Shown here in pieces: positions 15,631 to 23,401 of a stretch of 64,000 bases of DNA (its first letter is position 1; each line of letters begins with the position of its first letter). Position numbers and translations under genes: made by a program. Below the pieces are notes generated by a model that saw nothing but the letters and a program-made list of their open reading frames with translations, searched no databases and was not told the origin of the DNA. Source of the stretch: Paenibacillus xylanexedens (GTDB lineage Bacteria > Bacillota > Bacilli > Paenibacillales > Paenibacillaceae); NCBI RefSeq assembly GCF_017874615.1, contig NZ_JAGIKV010000003.1:186001-250000 (forward strand), written 5' to 3'.

Positions 15631-17877
15631 ATGGGTTATCGCAGTCTTGCTGCCTTCATCAGCCGATATCCGCGGTTCATTATTCTCTGCTGGGTATTTA
15701 TCATCGGGATGTCAGCGGTCTGGGCATGGAAGTTACCTGACATTGTTCAGGATCACGGATTGAAACGGGTTCACGGGGATGCGCAAGAAGTTGATGCTGT
15801 TCTGGAGGACGAATTCGGTTCTCCTGCTGATCCGGTTATTCTGGTTTTTGAGAAAAAGGAAAATACCTCGCCGTTACAGTTCCGGCAGTGGATCAAGGAT
15901 CGTTTGACACAGGTTCAAGTGTTGCCTGCGGTAACTTCTATCACCTCCCCTCTGGATGCTAGCGAAAGGGTGACGCTGCAAGATCAAAGGGCATATGCCC
16001 TTGTGAAAATGGATGTGCCCGCGCATCAGATGGGTCCCCCACTGGAGCAGTTGCGCGCCGTGCTGGCAACAGACGGTCCAGGTACGGTGCAATTGACGGG
16101 AGAGGCAGTCGTGCAGCAAGATGTCAATCATCTGAGCTTTCGTGATCTGGAACGGGCAGAGATGGTGGGCCTGCCGATTGCCCTGATCGTTTTGTGTTTT
16201 GCATTCAGGGGGCTATATGCTGCATTGATTGCTGTCATGATGGGGATCAGTGCTGTGATTACCGCGATGGGAGTCACGTCACTCCTTGGTTATCATCTGG
16301 AATTGTCCAACTTTATCATTAATGTGATTCCCATGGTGGGTATGGCACTGAGTATAGACTTTGCCCTGATCATCCTGAGCAGGTACAGGGAAGAAGTTCA
16401 GCGGGCCTGTAAAGATGGAGGCCGAACTAATGTTCAGGGCAGAAGTCTCTTTATTCAGAACGAGGTTTTGCGGAGCGAGATTCTTCAGCGAACATTGCGT
16501 ACAGCAGGCAGAGCGGTGTTGTTCTCGGCAGCTTGCGTGCTCCTTGGGCTGCTGGGTCTGCTCTGGATCAGACTGCCGATGTTTCTGAGTGTCTCCTTGG
16601 GGGCCATTATTGTTCTGCTCCTATCGCTACTGTTAAATGTTACGTTGCTGCCAGCTCTGCTGTCACTGTCTGCGGATCGGGTCTTCAGGCGAAAGTCAGT
16701 CCATTGGTTACCCAGACGCTCGGTCTGGTATCGATGGTCAGCAATGGTCATGAAACGACCCGTCCGTATGGCCATTGGAGGTACGGCTGTGCTGCTCCTG
16801 TGTGTATATCCAGTGACCCGGCTGGAACTGTCCGTCCCGGATGCTTCTTCACTGCCAGAGAGAATGGAGTCCCGCCAGGCAGCAGAGCAGTTGCAACATG
16901 ATTTGGGGCAAAAGAATACCTCTACCATCGAGATGGTGATTGGCGGACAGCAGGAACTGTTGACTGCCTCTCACTGGCAGATGGCCCACAACAAAGCCCA
17001 TCAACTAATGCAGGACTCAGAAGTATTAAGCATTGTTTCACCATGGGGCCTATTACAGCCGAATCAAAATGACTCGCAGAGCCTTTTACAAATTCCACCG
17101 TCGGCGCTCACTCCTTCCATAGAAGGCAAGGAGTCAACAAGGACGGCATGGCTGCGTTCAACGGTCTCTGACCATTCCATACGATTGATAGCCACCGTGC
17201 ACGGGGAGCCTGGGTCGGAACAGGTTGCAGACTGGCTGGACCAAATGAGGAATAGCGATCATGCACCAGGTTCCAACAAAGTAAAACTACGTTATGGTGG
17301 GGAAGCTGCCAAGCAGTATGAAATAATGCAGGAGGTCACAAGTCAACTGCCCAAAGTGCTGGTATTTGTAGTGGTCACCAATTATCTTGTGTTACTGGCG
17401 GCATTCCGATCGATGCTCATTCCAATCAAGGCAATTCTGATGAATCTGCTCAGCTTAGCCGCTTCATTTGGCATATTGGTGTGGGTGTTCAATGAAGGAC
17501 ATCTGGGCATGGAGCCGTCAGCCATTGCCATTATGATTCCTGTATTCATTGCAGGATTGGTGTTTGGCATATCCATGGATTATGGTGTGTTTATGCTGAG
17601 CCGTATCCAGGAAGTGTATAGACGAACCGGAGACAGCGATGTGGCTGTCCAACAGGGATTGGCTTCTACAGGCCGTCTGGTCACCTCCGCAGCGGCAATT
17701 CTACTTGCAGTGACTGTGCCGTTTGCCTTTGCTGAAGTCGCAGGTGTGAGGCAGTTAGGGATCGGAATCACGGCAGCGGTGTTGATTGACGTTACATTAA
17801 TCCGTCTAATACTGGTACCTGCATTGATGAAATTAATGGGCAGGTGGAACTGGTGGTTGCCAGGTCAGATGAAATGA
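15631..17877 (+). CDS. MMPL-family (RND superfamily) transporter, YdfJ-like
   Basis: A 748-residue membrane exporter with the MMPL layout: helix 1, large extracellular domain (about 40-180), five helices, cytoplasmic loop, helix, second extracellular domain (about 400-570), then five helices. Conserved helix residues include G-M-A-L-S-I-D-F-A-L-I-I-L-S-R-Y-R-E-E in the first half and G-I-S-M-D-Y-G-V-F-M-L-S-R-I in the second; the Asp/Tyr pairs are the proton relay of MmpL proteins. GAGGAG lies seven bases before the ATG. Relatives export lipids and polyketides, so export of the product of the preceding polyketide synthase is a reasonable inference. Confidence 0.85.
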   Translation: MGYRSLAAFISRYPRFIILCWVFIIGMSAVWAWKLPDIVQDHGLKRVHGDAQEVDAVLEDEFGSPADPVILVFEKKENTSPLQFRQWIKDRLTQVQVLPAVTSITSPLDASERVTLQDQRAYALVKMDVPAHQMGPPLEQLRAVLATDGPGTVQLTGEAVVQQDVNHLSFRDLERAEMVGLPIALIVLCFAFRGLYAALIAVMMGISAVITAMGVTSLLGYHLELSNFIINVIPMVGMALSIDFALIILSRYREEVQRACKDGGRTNVQGRSLFIQNEVLRSEILQRTLRTAGRAVLFSAACVLLGLLGLLWIRLPMFLSVSLGAIIVLLLSLLLNVTLLPALLSLSADRVFRRKSVHWLPRRSVWYRWSAMVMKRPVRMAIGGTAVLLLCVYPVTRLELSVPDASSLPERMESRQAAEQLQHDLGQKNTSTIEMVIGGQQELLTASHWQMAHNKAHQLMQDSEVLSIVSPWGLLQPNQNDSQSLLQIPPSALTPSIEGKESTRTAWLRSTVSDHSIRLIATVHGEPGSEQVADWLDQMRNSDHAPGSNKVKLRYGGEAAKQYEIMQEVTSQLPKVLVFVVVTNYLVLLAAFRSMLIPIKAILMNLLSLAASFGILVWVFNEGHLGMEPSAIAIMIPVFIAGLVFGISMDYGVFMLSRIQEVYRRTGDSDVAVQQGLASTGRLVTSAAAILLAVTVPFAFAEVAGVRQLGIGITAAVLIDVTLIRLILVPALMKLMGRWNWWLPGQMK

Positions 17878-17878
17878 A

Positions 17879-17923
17879 GGGTATTTCCGTAACCTGTCTT
17901 CAGGTTGGAGATATCCTTTTTTT
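17879..17923 (+). terminator. Terminator after MMPL gene
   Basis: GGGTATTTCC-GT-AACCTG and CAGGTT-GGAG-ATATCC arms, 4-base loop, then seven T. Confidence 0.8.
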
Positions 17924-18068
17924 GGCTAGAAATCGTGTGATTCCATTCAAAACAGGCAAACATGTTCAATTCATGTGTGACCTAGATGTTCTATAATGGA
18001 TGGGATTAATTCCATATGACAGTCTTACATCTACGTTATCCTACGAAAAACAGGAGGGACACAGGCCC

Positions 18069-19088
18069 ATGTCGGATATTGAAGCCTATCTACAACAACA
18101 AACGAATCTCCGTGGTCGTTCCGCGTATCATGCAGATCAACCCCTGGATTTATGGCGCAGTCAGTTACGTACACGTGTGAAAGAACGGCTGGGTGGTTTT
18201 CCCACGATGGCGGCCGCACTGAATCCTGTCTTACTGGAGCGCATTACATGTGACGGATATATTCGGGAGCGAATTGAAATTACGACCTATGCAGGACTTC
18301 GCATGCCTGTGTATTTATTAATTCCGGGTGATGGAAGCATTACCGAAAACAAGAGACCTGCTATCGTTGCTTGTCATGGGCATGGCTACGGTAGCCGAGA
18401 GATATCGGGTATGGAACCGGATGGGTCACTACGGACAGGCGAGCCCGGATTACACAAGGACTTTGCAGTAGCTCTTGTGAAGCGTGGATATGTGGTTGCG
18501 GCTCCAGAGTTGCTCGGATTTGGTGATCGAAGACTGGAAGAGGACCGCGATGCGCCACCAGGAGCAAGTTCCTGTACGAAGATTGCTGCGCATCTGCTCA
18601 TGGTGGGGAAGTCCCTCGCCGGTCATAGGGTGTATGAAACAACACGTGTACTGGATTATGTATCGACTCGGCCAGAAGTGGATTCGGAGCGAATTGGAAG
18701 CATGGGTATCTCGGGCGGTGGGCTGGTGACCGCATTTACAGCCGCGTTGGATGAACGGTTCAGGGCAACTGTGGTAAGCGGTTATGCAAATACATTCCAG
18801 GGCAGCATACTGGATCGGAACCATTGTCTGGACAACTATGTGCCAGGTATCCTGCGTGAAGCGGAGTTACCGGATATCATCGGCCTGATTGTGCCTAGGC
18901 CACTTTTTATTGAAGCCGGAAGTGATGATCAGGTGTTCCCAATCCATGCAGCGAGAGAGGCGTATGCCCGTTTGACACACATATATGAGCAGGCGGGAGC
19001 ATCAGAATCACTGGATGCGGATTTCTTTACAGGTGGACATGAGATTAGCGGAGATAAGGCTTATGACTGGCTTGATCAAGTTCTGTGA
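18069..19088 (+). CDS. Dienelactone-hydrolase/acetyl-esterase-like alpha/beta hydrolase
   Basis: A 339-residue serine hydrolase, apparently cytoplasmic. The nucleophile Ser is in S-M-G-I-S-G-G-G, the acid in E-A-G-S-D-D-Q-V-F-P and the His in F-T-G-G-H-E-I-S-G. C-H-G-H-G-Y-G-S-R supplies the oxyanion site. The layout matches the family related to acetylxylan esterases and bacterial S9-like hydrolases. The start at 18069 has AGGAGGG about ten bases upstream; the longer reading from 18000 lacks a site. It lies 51 bases ahead of a secreted SGNH acetylesterase, and both may deacetylate plant polysaccharide fragments (inference). Confidence 0.75.
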   Translation: MSDIEAYLQQQTNLRGRSAYHADQPLDLWRSQLRTRVKERLGGFPTMAAALNPVLLERITCDGYIRERIEITTYAGLRMPVYLLIPGDGSITENKRPAIVACHGHGYGSREISGMEPDGSLRTGEPGLHKDFAVALVKRGYVVAAPELLGFGDRRLEEDRDAPPGASSCTKIAAHLLMVGKSLAGHRVYETTRVLDYVSTRPEVDSERIGSMGISGGGLVTAFTAALDERFRATVVSGYANTFQGSILDRNHCLDNYVPGILREAELPDIIGLIVPRPLFIEAGSDDQVFPIHAAREAYARLTHIYEQAGASESLDADFFTGGHEISGDKAYDWLDQVL

Positions 19089-19139
19089 AGTTGTGCATCA
19101 TGCACTAATATAATTCTGATTCGAGAGGAGAATTCAGTG

Positions 19140-20312
19140 ATGAAATGGTCAATATCGGTTAAGCTTCTGCTCTGTTTTGTTCTGTTTGCGAGTACAATGG
19201 GCATCGGTCTGGGAAGCAGTGGAGGGCAAGTCGCCGAAGCGGCAACGGACAATTACAGATTTGATTTTGGTTCGGGTGCTGTTGAGAGCGGTTACACAGG
19301 CGTGTCCGCAGGAGATGCCTATACGCCTACGAAAGGTTATGGCTTCAACACACCTGCACAGATGAGGAATGTGTCTGCCTCAGGAAGCGGGGTTAAGAGT
19401 GACGCTGTGCAGTTTCTGACTTACGGCACCAAGAGCACCAATACCTTCAATGTGAATCTGTCCAATGGTCTCTATGAGGTCAAAGTGGTTCTGGGCAATA
19501 CAGCCAGAGCGAGTGTGGCTGCAGAAGGTGTCTACCAGATCATTAATATGACAGGCAACGGGGCAACGGACCAATTTCAAATTCCGGTGACTGACGGGCA
19601 ATTAAACCTGCTGGTTACGGAAGGAAAGACAGGCACCGCCTTCACACTTAGTGCACTCGAAATCCGGAAGTTATCCAATCAGACCGTTACCAACCGCACA
19701 ATCTACATTGGTGGTGACTCAACGGTATGTAATTACTATCCGCTGGGTAGCAGTGTACAAGGAGGTTGGGGACAGCTGTTTCCGTCCTATGTGAACAATT
19801 CCACCTTCCAGGTTCGAAATATGGCGTCAAGTGGTCAATTTGCGAGAGGCTTCCGCGATGATGGTCAGATGGAGGCGATTCTGAAGTATATTAAGCCGGG
19901 AGATTATTTTATTTTGCAATTTGGAATTAACGATACCAATGCCAAGAATAATACAACGGAGGCGCAGTTCAAAGAGATTATGCGGGATATGGTGCGTCTG
20001 GCAAAGAACAAAGGAGCGACGGTCATCCTCTCCACGCCACAGGGCCGGGCAACGGACTTTAATTCATCCAACGTACATCAAGCGGAGAACCGCTGGTACA
20101 ATCAATCCACCCGTGCACTCGCTCAGGAAGAGGGGGTTACCCTTGTTGAACTGAACAAGCTGAGCTCTGCCTATTTCACGTCTATTGGTCCTGCGGCAAC
20201 ACTTGCTCTGTATATGACAGGGGATAGTCTGCATCCGAATCGTCAAGGGGCTGCGGAGCTTGCGCGTATTGTGGCTGCGGATCTGAGAAGACAGGGACTG
20301 AATGGATTCTGA
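19140..20312 (+). CDS. Secreted SGNH hydrolase, rhamnogalacturonan acetylesterase-like
   Basis: A 390-residue exported esterase. A signal peptide (about residues 1-34, ending in A-E-A-A) is followed by a beta-sandwich carbohydrate-binding-like domain (about 38-180, starting Y-R-F-D-F-G-S-G), then an SGNH catalytic domain. Block I is I-Y-I-G-G-D-S-T, block III is Q-F-G-I-N-D-T-N, and block V is G-D-S-L-H-P-N with the Asp and His of the triad. This order matches RhgT/YesT enzymes that remove acetyl groups from rhamnogalacturonan. GAGAGGAG precedes the start; GTG at 19137 or ATG at 19140 are equivalent. It indicates plant-pectin use. Confidence 0.85.
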   Translation: MKWSISVKLLLCFVLFASTMGIGLGSSGGQVAEAATDNYRFDFGSGAVESGYTGVSAGDAYTPTKGYGFNTPAQMRNVSASGSGVKSDAVQFLTYGTKSTNTFNVNLSNGLYEVKVVLGNTARASVAAEGVYQIINMTGNGATDQFQIPVTDGQLNLLVTEGKTGTAFTLSALEIRKLSNQTVTNRTIYIGGDSTVCNYYPLGSSVQGGWGQLFPSYVNNSTFQVRNMASSGQFARGFRDDGQMEAILKYIKPGDYFILQFGINDTNAKNNTTEAQFKEIMRDMVRLAKNKGATVILSTPQGRATDFNSSNVHQAENRWYNQSTRALAQEEGVTLVELNKLSSAYFTSIGPAATLALYMTGDSLHPNRQGAAELARIVAADLRRQGLNGF

Positions 20313-20375
20313 CTTTACTACTTAATCAGTCTGCATAATCAGTGCTTGATAAGATCCGTGTATGCAAAATAAAAA

Positions 20376-20428
20376 AAATACCCCCGGGAACAACCCGCGA
20401 AAAGGGCGGCTGATCCTCGGGGGTATTT
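20376..20428. terminator. Bidirectional terminator between acetylesterase and mrp operon
   Basis: AAATACCCCCG and CGGGGGTATTT arms enclose an inner hairpin. An A run on the left gives a T run for the minus-strand mrp transcript. Confidence 0.82.
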
Positions 20429-20447
20429 GTTATGCCTAGGCTCGGGA

Positions 20448-20840
20448 TTACTCCATCATATCCTTGGCTTCATGGTTCACTTTTTTTCCTTTTAACAAGG
20501 GTTCCAGTTCATCTTGCACGCTCTGCTCCCACAGCGGTACATCTGTGCGATAGGCGGCCCGACCATTCAGATGTCCAGCGACCGGAGCCGTGATGAATAC
20601 AAACAGGATACCTAACAACAAGCGGGCACTGATATAGTTATCGAAGTACCAGAAGTAGAAAAATGTAGCGCTTAATACACAGAACACACCAAGCGTCATA
20701 CTTTTGGTTGCGGCATGGGCACGCAGATATACATCAGGCAGACGAATAAGTCCGAATGCACTGAGTGCACTGAGTAGTGCACCGAGCAGTACGAGTAAAC
20801 CTATAGCGGTTTCAGCGGCTACTTTAACGATCTCCATCAT
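20448..20840 (-). CDS. mrpG: Na+/H+ antiporter subunit MrpG
   Basis: Small subunit of the multi-subunit Na+/H+ antiporter, 130 residues, three helices (about 8-28, 38-58, 62-84). The family pattern G-L-I-R-L-P-D-V-Y-L-R-A-H-A-A-T-K follows helix 1. It is the last gene of the operon and overlaps mrpF by 17 bases, ensuring coupled translation. The start is the ATG at 20840 or the next codon; the longer reading from 20876 has no support. A strong terminator follows the stop. Confidence 0.9.
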   Translation of the reverse strand: MMEIVKVAAETAIGLLVLLGALLSALSAFGLIRLPDVYLRAHAATKSMTLGVFCVLSATFFYFWYFDNYISARLLLGILFVFITAPVAGHLNGRAAYRTDVPLWEQSVQDELEPLLKGKKVNHEAKDMME

Positions 20841-21108
20841 TTTTGAATACCGCCCCCCGTTCAATATAACGTGCAAATGCCACTGTGCTTAGAAAGGCCA
20901 AAATACCAATCAGCAAGATAATATCCAGATAGGCTTGGGTTTGCAGCATCATCGACAGAACGGCAACGATGGCAATCACATTGATACCAATGGTATCCAG
21001 TGCCGTGATCCGGTCAGCCATGGATGGTCCCCGAAGCACCCTGTACAAGCAACCCAGAATGGCTAAGGAGAGAATAAGCAATGAGATGAACAACAGTGAG
21101 GATAACAT
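20824..21108 (-). CDS. mrpF: Na+/H+ antiporter subunit MrpF
   Basis: A 94-residue, three-helix subunit. The conserved G-P-S-M-A-D-R-I-T-A-L-D-T-I-G-I-N after helix 1 contains the Asp residues implicated in cation handling in this subunit. Its ATG shares one base with the mrpE stop codon (TAATG), and its 3' end overlaps mrpG. Confidence 0.92.
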   Translation of the reverse strand: MLSSLLFISLLILSLAILGCLYRVLRGPSMADRITALDTIGINVIAIVAVLSMMLQTQAYLDIILLIGILAFLSTVAFARYIERGAVFKNDGDR

Positions 21109-21590
21109 TAACGCGTCACCTCCATAATTGCTTTTTCAAATGTATTTTGGATATCATCTCTCATTTTCTGTTCATCCTTGATATCCAGTGCGTGAATAAA
21201 CAGTTTACGTTGATTACCCGAGATCTCAAGCGGCAGGGAACCTGGTGTCAATGAGATCAGTAAGCAGAGCAGAGTAACCTCCCAATCCGAGGACAATTGA
21301 GTTTTATACGTAAAAATACCGGGCCTTATATCTAGCTTGGGCTTGATAATCTGGCGTATAACCTCAATGCTCGCTCGCACCAATTCCTTGAACAGCAGAT
21401 TAATCAGTTTGATGATGGCCCAGACTCTCACAATATAGAAGCGCTGGGGGAAGAATCGGCGCATCCCCCCGATGAGAAGCAGTCCGAGCAGGTAACCTAT
21501 GAGAAAACCAACACCATTCCAGGCGTTGTTCAGAAACATCCATACAAAAGCAATGATAAGATTCAGTACAATCTGAAAGGCCATAGACAT
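21108..21590 (-). CDS. mrpE: Na+/H+ antiporter subunit MrpE
   Basis: A 160-residue subunit with N-terminal helices (about 5-50), an amphipathic stretch, and a soluble C-terminal part containing T-L-L-C-L-L-I-S-L-T-P-G-S-L-P-L and later H-A-L-D, the pattern of MrpE/MnhE proteins. It stabilises assembly of the complex in the membrane. Its start codon abuts the mrpD stop, and it overlaps mrpF by one base. Confidence 0.9.
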   Translation of the reverse strand: MSMAFQIVLNLIIAFVWMFLNNAWNGVGFLIGYLLGLLLIGGMRRFFPQRFYIVRVWAIIKLINLLFKELVRASIEVIRQIIKPKLDIRPGIFTYKTQLSSDWEVTLLCLLISLTPGSLPLEISGNQRKLFIHALDIKDEQKMRDDIQNTFEKAIMEVTR

Positions 21591-23069
21591 CTACTCCTTC
21601 AATACGGCATCAATATAAATATTGGGATGCAGTAGAATATCGCCTGCGCGGGAGGTCAATTGGAACATGCCTTCAGCCCCCACACCCATTACGATGATGA
21701 ATACAAACAGAATTCCGGCAGGAATCAGCAGGCCGTTCACCGCGTAAGGGCGTCTTGTAACCCCGGCAGGTGGTTCGCCCCAGAACGCTTGTATGAAAAT
21801 GCGTAGTACCGAATATAACATCAACAAGCTCGAAAGCACCGCAATGCCGGTCAGACCATACAAGCCTGCCTGCAAGCCTCCTTCAAATAAGAGCAACTTC
21901 CCCGGAAAACCACTGAATGGTGGCAAGCCCGCCAAGGCAAGTGCGCTAATGAAGAACATCCAGCCGAGCAGCGGATAACGATGGATCAGCCCGCCCATGT
22001 TGTCGAGTTTTGATGTTCCGGCAACAGCGATCAAGGCACCGCCGAGCAGGAAGAGCAGTGTTTTGATCAACATATCATGCAGCATATAGAAGAGCAGACC
22101 TTCCAGTGCAGGGCGACTGGCGGAGGCCATACCGAAAGCGACAAACCCCACACCTGCGACCACGTTATAGATAAGAATTTTGTTCACATCACGGTATGAG
22201 ATCGCACCGATGACACCAAGGACCATCGTTGCACCAGCCATCCATCCGATCAGTGCATGGAAGAAATCAGGATCATGATAGAAGATCAGTGTGAATGTTC
22301 GCACAATCGCATACAAGCCAACCTTCGTAAGCAATCCTGCGAACAATGCAGTGACGACAGCAGGTGGTGCGGCATAAGAGCCCGACAGCCAGAAGAACAG
22401 GAACAGTCCGGCCTTGATGCTAAATACGATCAGGAAGAGTACGGCAATCAGGGTAATGACCCCGCTCTGTCCCACTTCAGCAATTTTGACGGACAAGTCC
22501 GCCATGTTCAGTGTGCCAGTAATGGAGTAGAGGAAGCCGATGGAAGCGACAAACAGTGCTGAAGAAACGATGTTAATCAAGACATATTTGATCGTTTCCC
22601 GAAGCTGTCTTTCCGTACCTCCCAATACGATCAGTGCATAGGAAGAGATGAGCATCAGTTCAAAGCTGACAAACAAATTGAACAAATCTCCGGTTAGGAA
22701 CGAACCGTTAACTCCCGCGATCAGGAAATGAAAGAACGGATAGAAGTGGTGCTCTTCCCGCTCCTTGTTCACACTGCGGAACGCATACAGCAGACATGCC
22801 AGTGCAATGATGGAAGCAGCAACAACAAGCAACGCAGACACCATGTCCGCAACGAGCACAATACCATAGGGAGGTGCCCAACCGCCCATATTAAGCGTTA
22901 GAACTCCAGTTTGAGTCACGCGAGTAATGAGTATCGTTGAAACTGCTGCGGTAAACAAAAGTCCGATGACACTAATGATCCGCTGAATATTCGTTTTCCG
23001 GAAAAACAGCAGAGCCAGTACACCTGTAATCAAAGGCAACAGAATCGGCAGAACGACGAGATTATTCAT
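21591..23069 (-). CDS. mrpD: Na+/H+ antiporter subunit MrpD (NuoM/N-like)
   Basis: A 492-residue proton-pumping subunit with about 14 helices, homologous to complex I NuoM/NuoN. The F-V-S-F-E-L-M-L-I-S-S-Y-A-L motif holds the conserved membrane Glu, and A-L-F-A-G-L-L-T-K-V-G-L-Y-A supplies the conserved Lys of the proton path. The start overlaps the mrpC 3' end by eight bases. It works with MrpA to exchange Na+ for H+, giving pH and salt tolerance. Confidence 0.93.
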   Translation of the reverse strand: MNNLVVLPILLPLITGVLALLFFRKTNIQRIISVIGLLFTAAVSTILITRVTQTGVLTLNMGGWAPPYGIVLVADMVSALLVVAASIIALACLLYAFRSVNKEREEHHFYPFFHFLIAGVNGSFLTGDLFNLFVSFELMLISSYALIVLGGTERQLRETIKYVLINIVSSALFVASIGFLYSITGTLNMADLSVKIAEVGQSGVITLIAVLFLIVFSIKAGLFLFFWLSGSYAAPPAVVTALFAGLLTKVGLYAIVRTFTLIFYHDPDFFHALIGWMAGATMVLGVIGAISYRDVNKILIYNVVAGVGFVAFGMASASRPALEGLLFYMLHDMLIKTLLFLLGGALIAVAGTSKLDNMGGLIHRYPLLGWMFFISALALAGLPPFSGFPGKLLLFEGGLQAGLYGLTGIAVLSSLLMLYSVLRIFIQAFWGEPPAGVTRRPYAVNGLLIPAGILFVFIIVMGVGAEGMFQLTSRAGDILLHPNIYIDAVLKE

Positions 23070-23400
23070 ATGGGCGCCCCCTTACTTCTTCCATATCATC
23101 TGTTTTCAGCTTCAGATAAGAACGATAGGAGAGAACAAAGAAGAACGCAGTGAGTCCGAAATTAATAACAATCGAAGTTAGTATCAAAGCCTGGGGAAGA
23201 GGATCGACATAACGTTCAGCCATCTCCCCAAGCAGGGGTGGTGCCCCGGTTTTGAGACGTGACATGGTGATCAAGAGCAGATGCACGCCATGAGTTAGTA
23301 TGGACATGCCAAGTACGATGCGGAGCAGGCTCCGCGACAAGATTAAAAAGACGGCAACCGCAAACAGAATGCCAACGGCTATACACATCAATATTTCCAT
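23062..23400 (-). CDS. mrpC: Na+/H+ antiporter subunit MrpC (NuoK-like)
   Basis: A 112-residue three-helix subunit related to NuoK. I-V-L-G-M-S-I-L-T-H-G-V-H-L-L in helix 2 and D-P-L-P-Q-A-L-I-L-T-S-I-V-I in helix 3 are the family hallmarks. It begins one base after the mrpA stop and overlaps mrpD. Confidence 0.93.
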   Translation of the reverse strand: MEILMCIAVGILFAVAVFLILSRSLLRIVLGMSILTHGVHLLLITMSRLKTGAPPLLGEMAERYVDPLPQALILTSIVINFGLTAFFFVLSYRSYLKLKTDDMEEVRGRPYE

Positions 23401-23401
23401 A

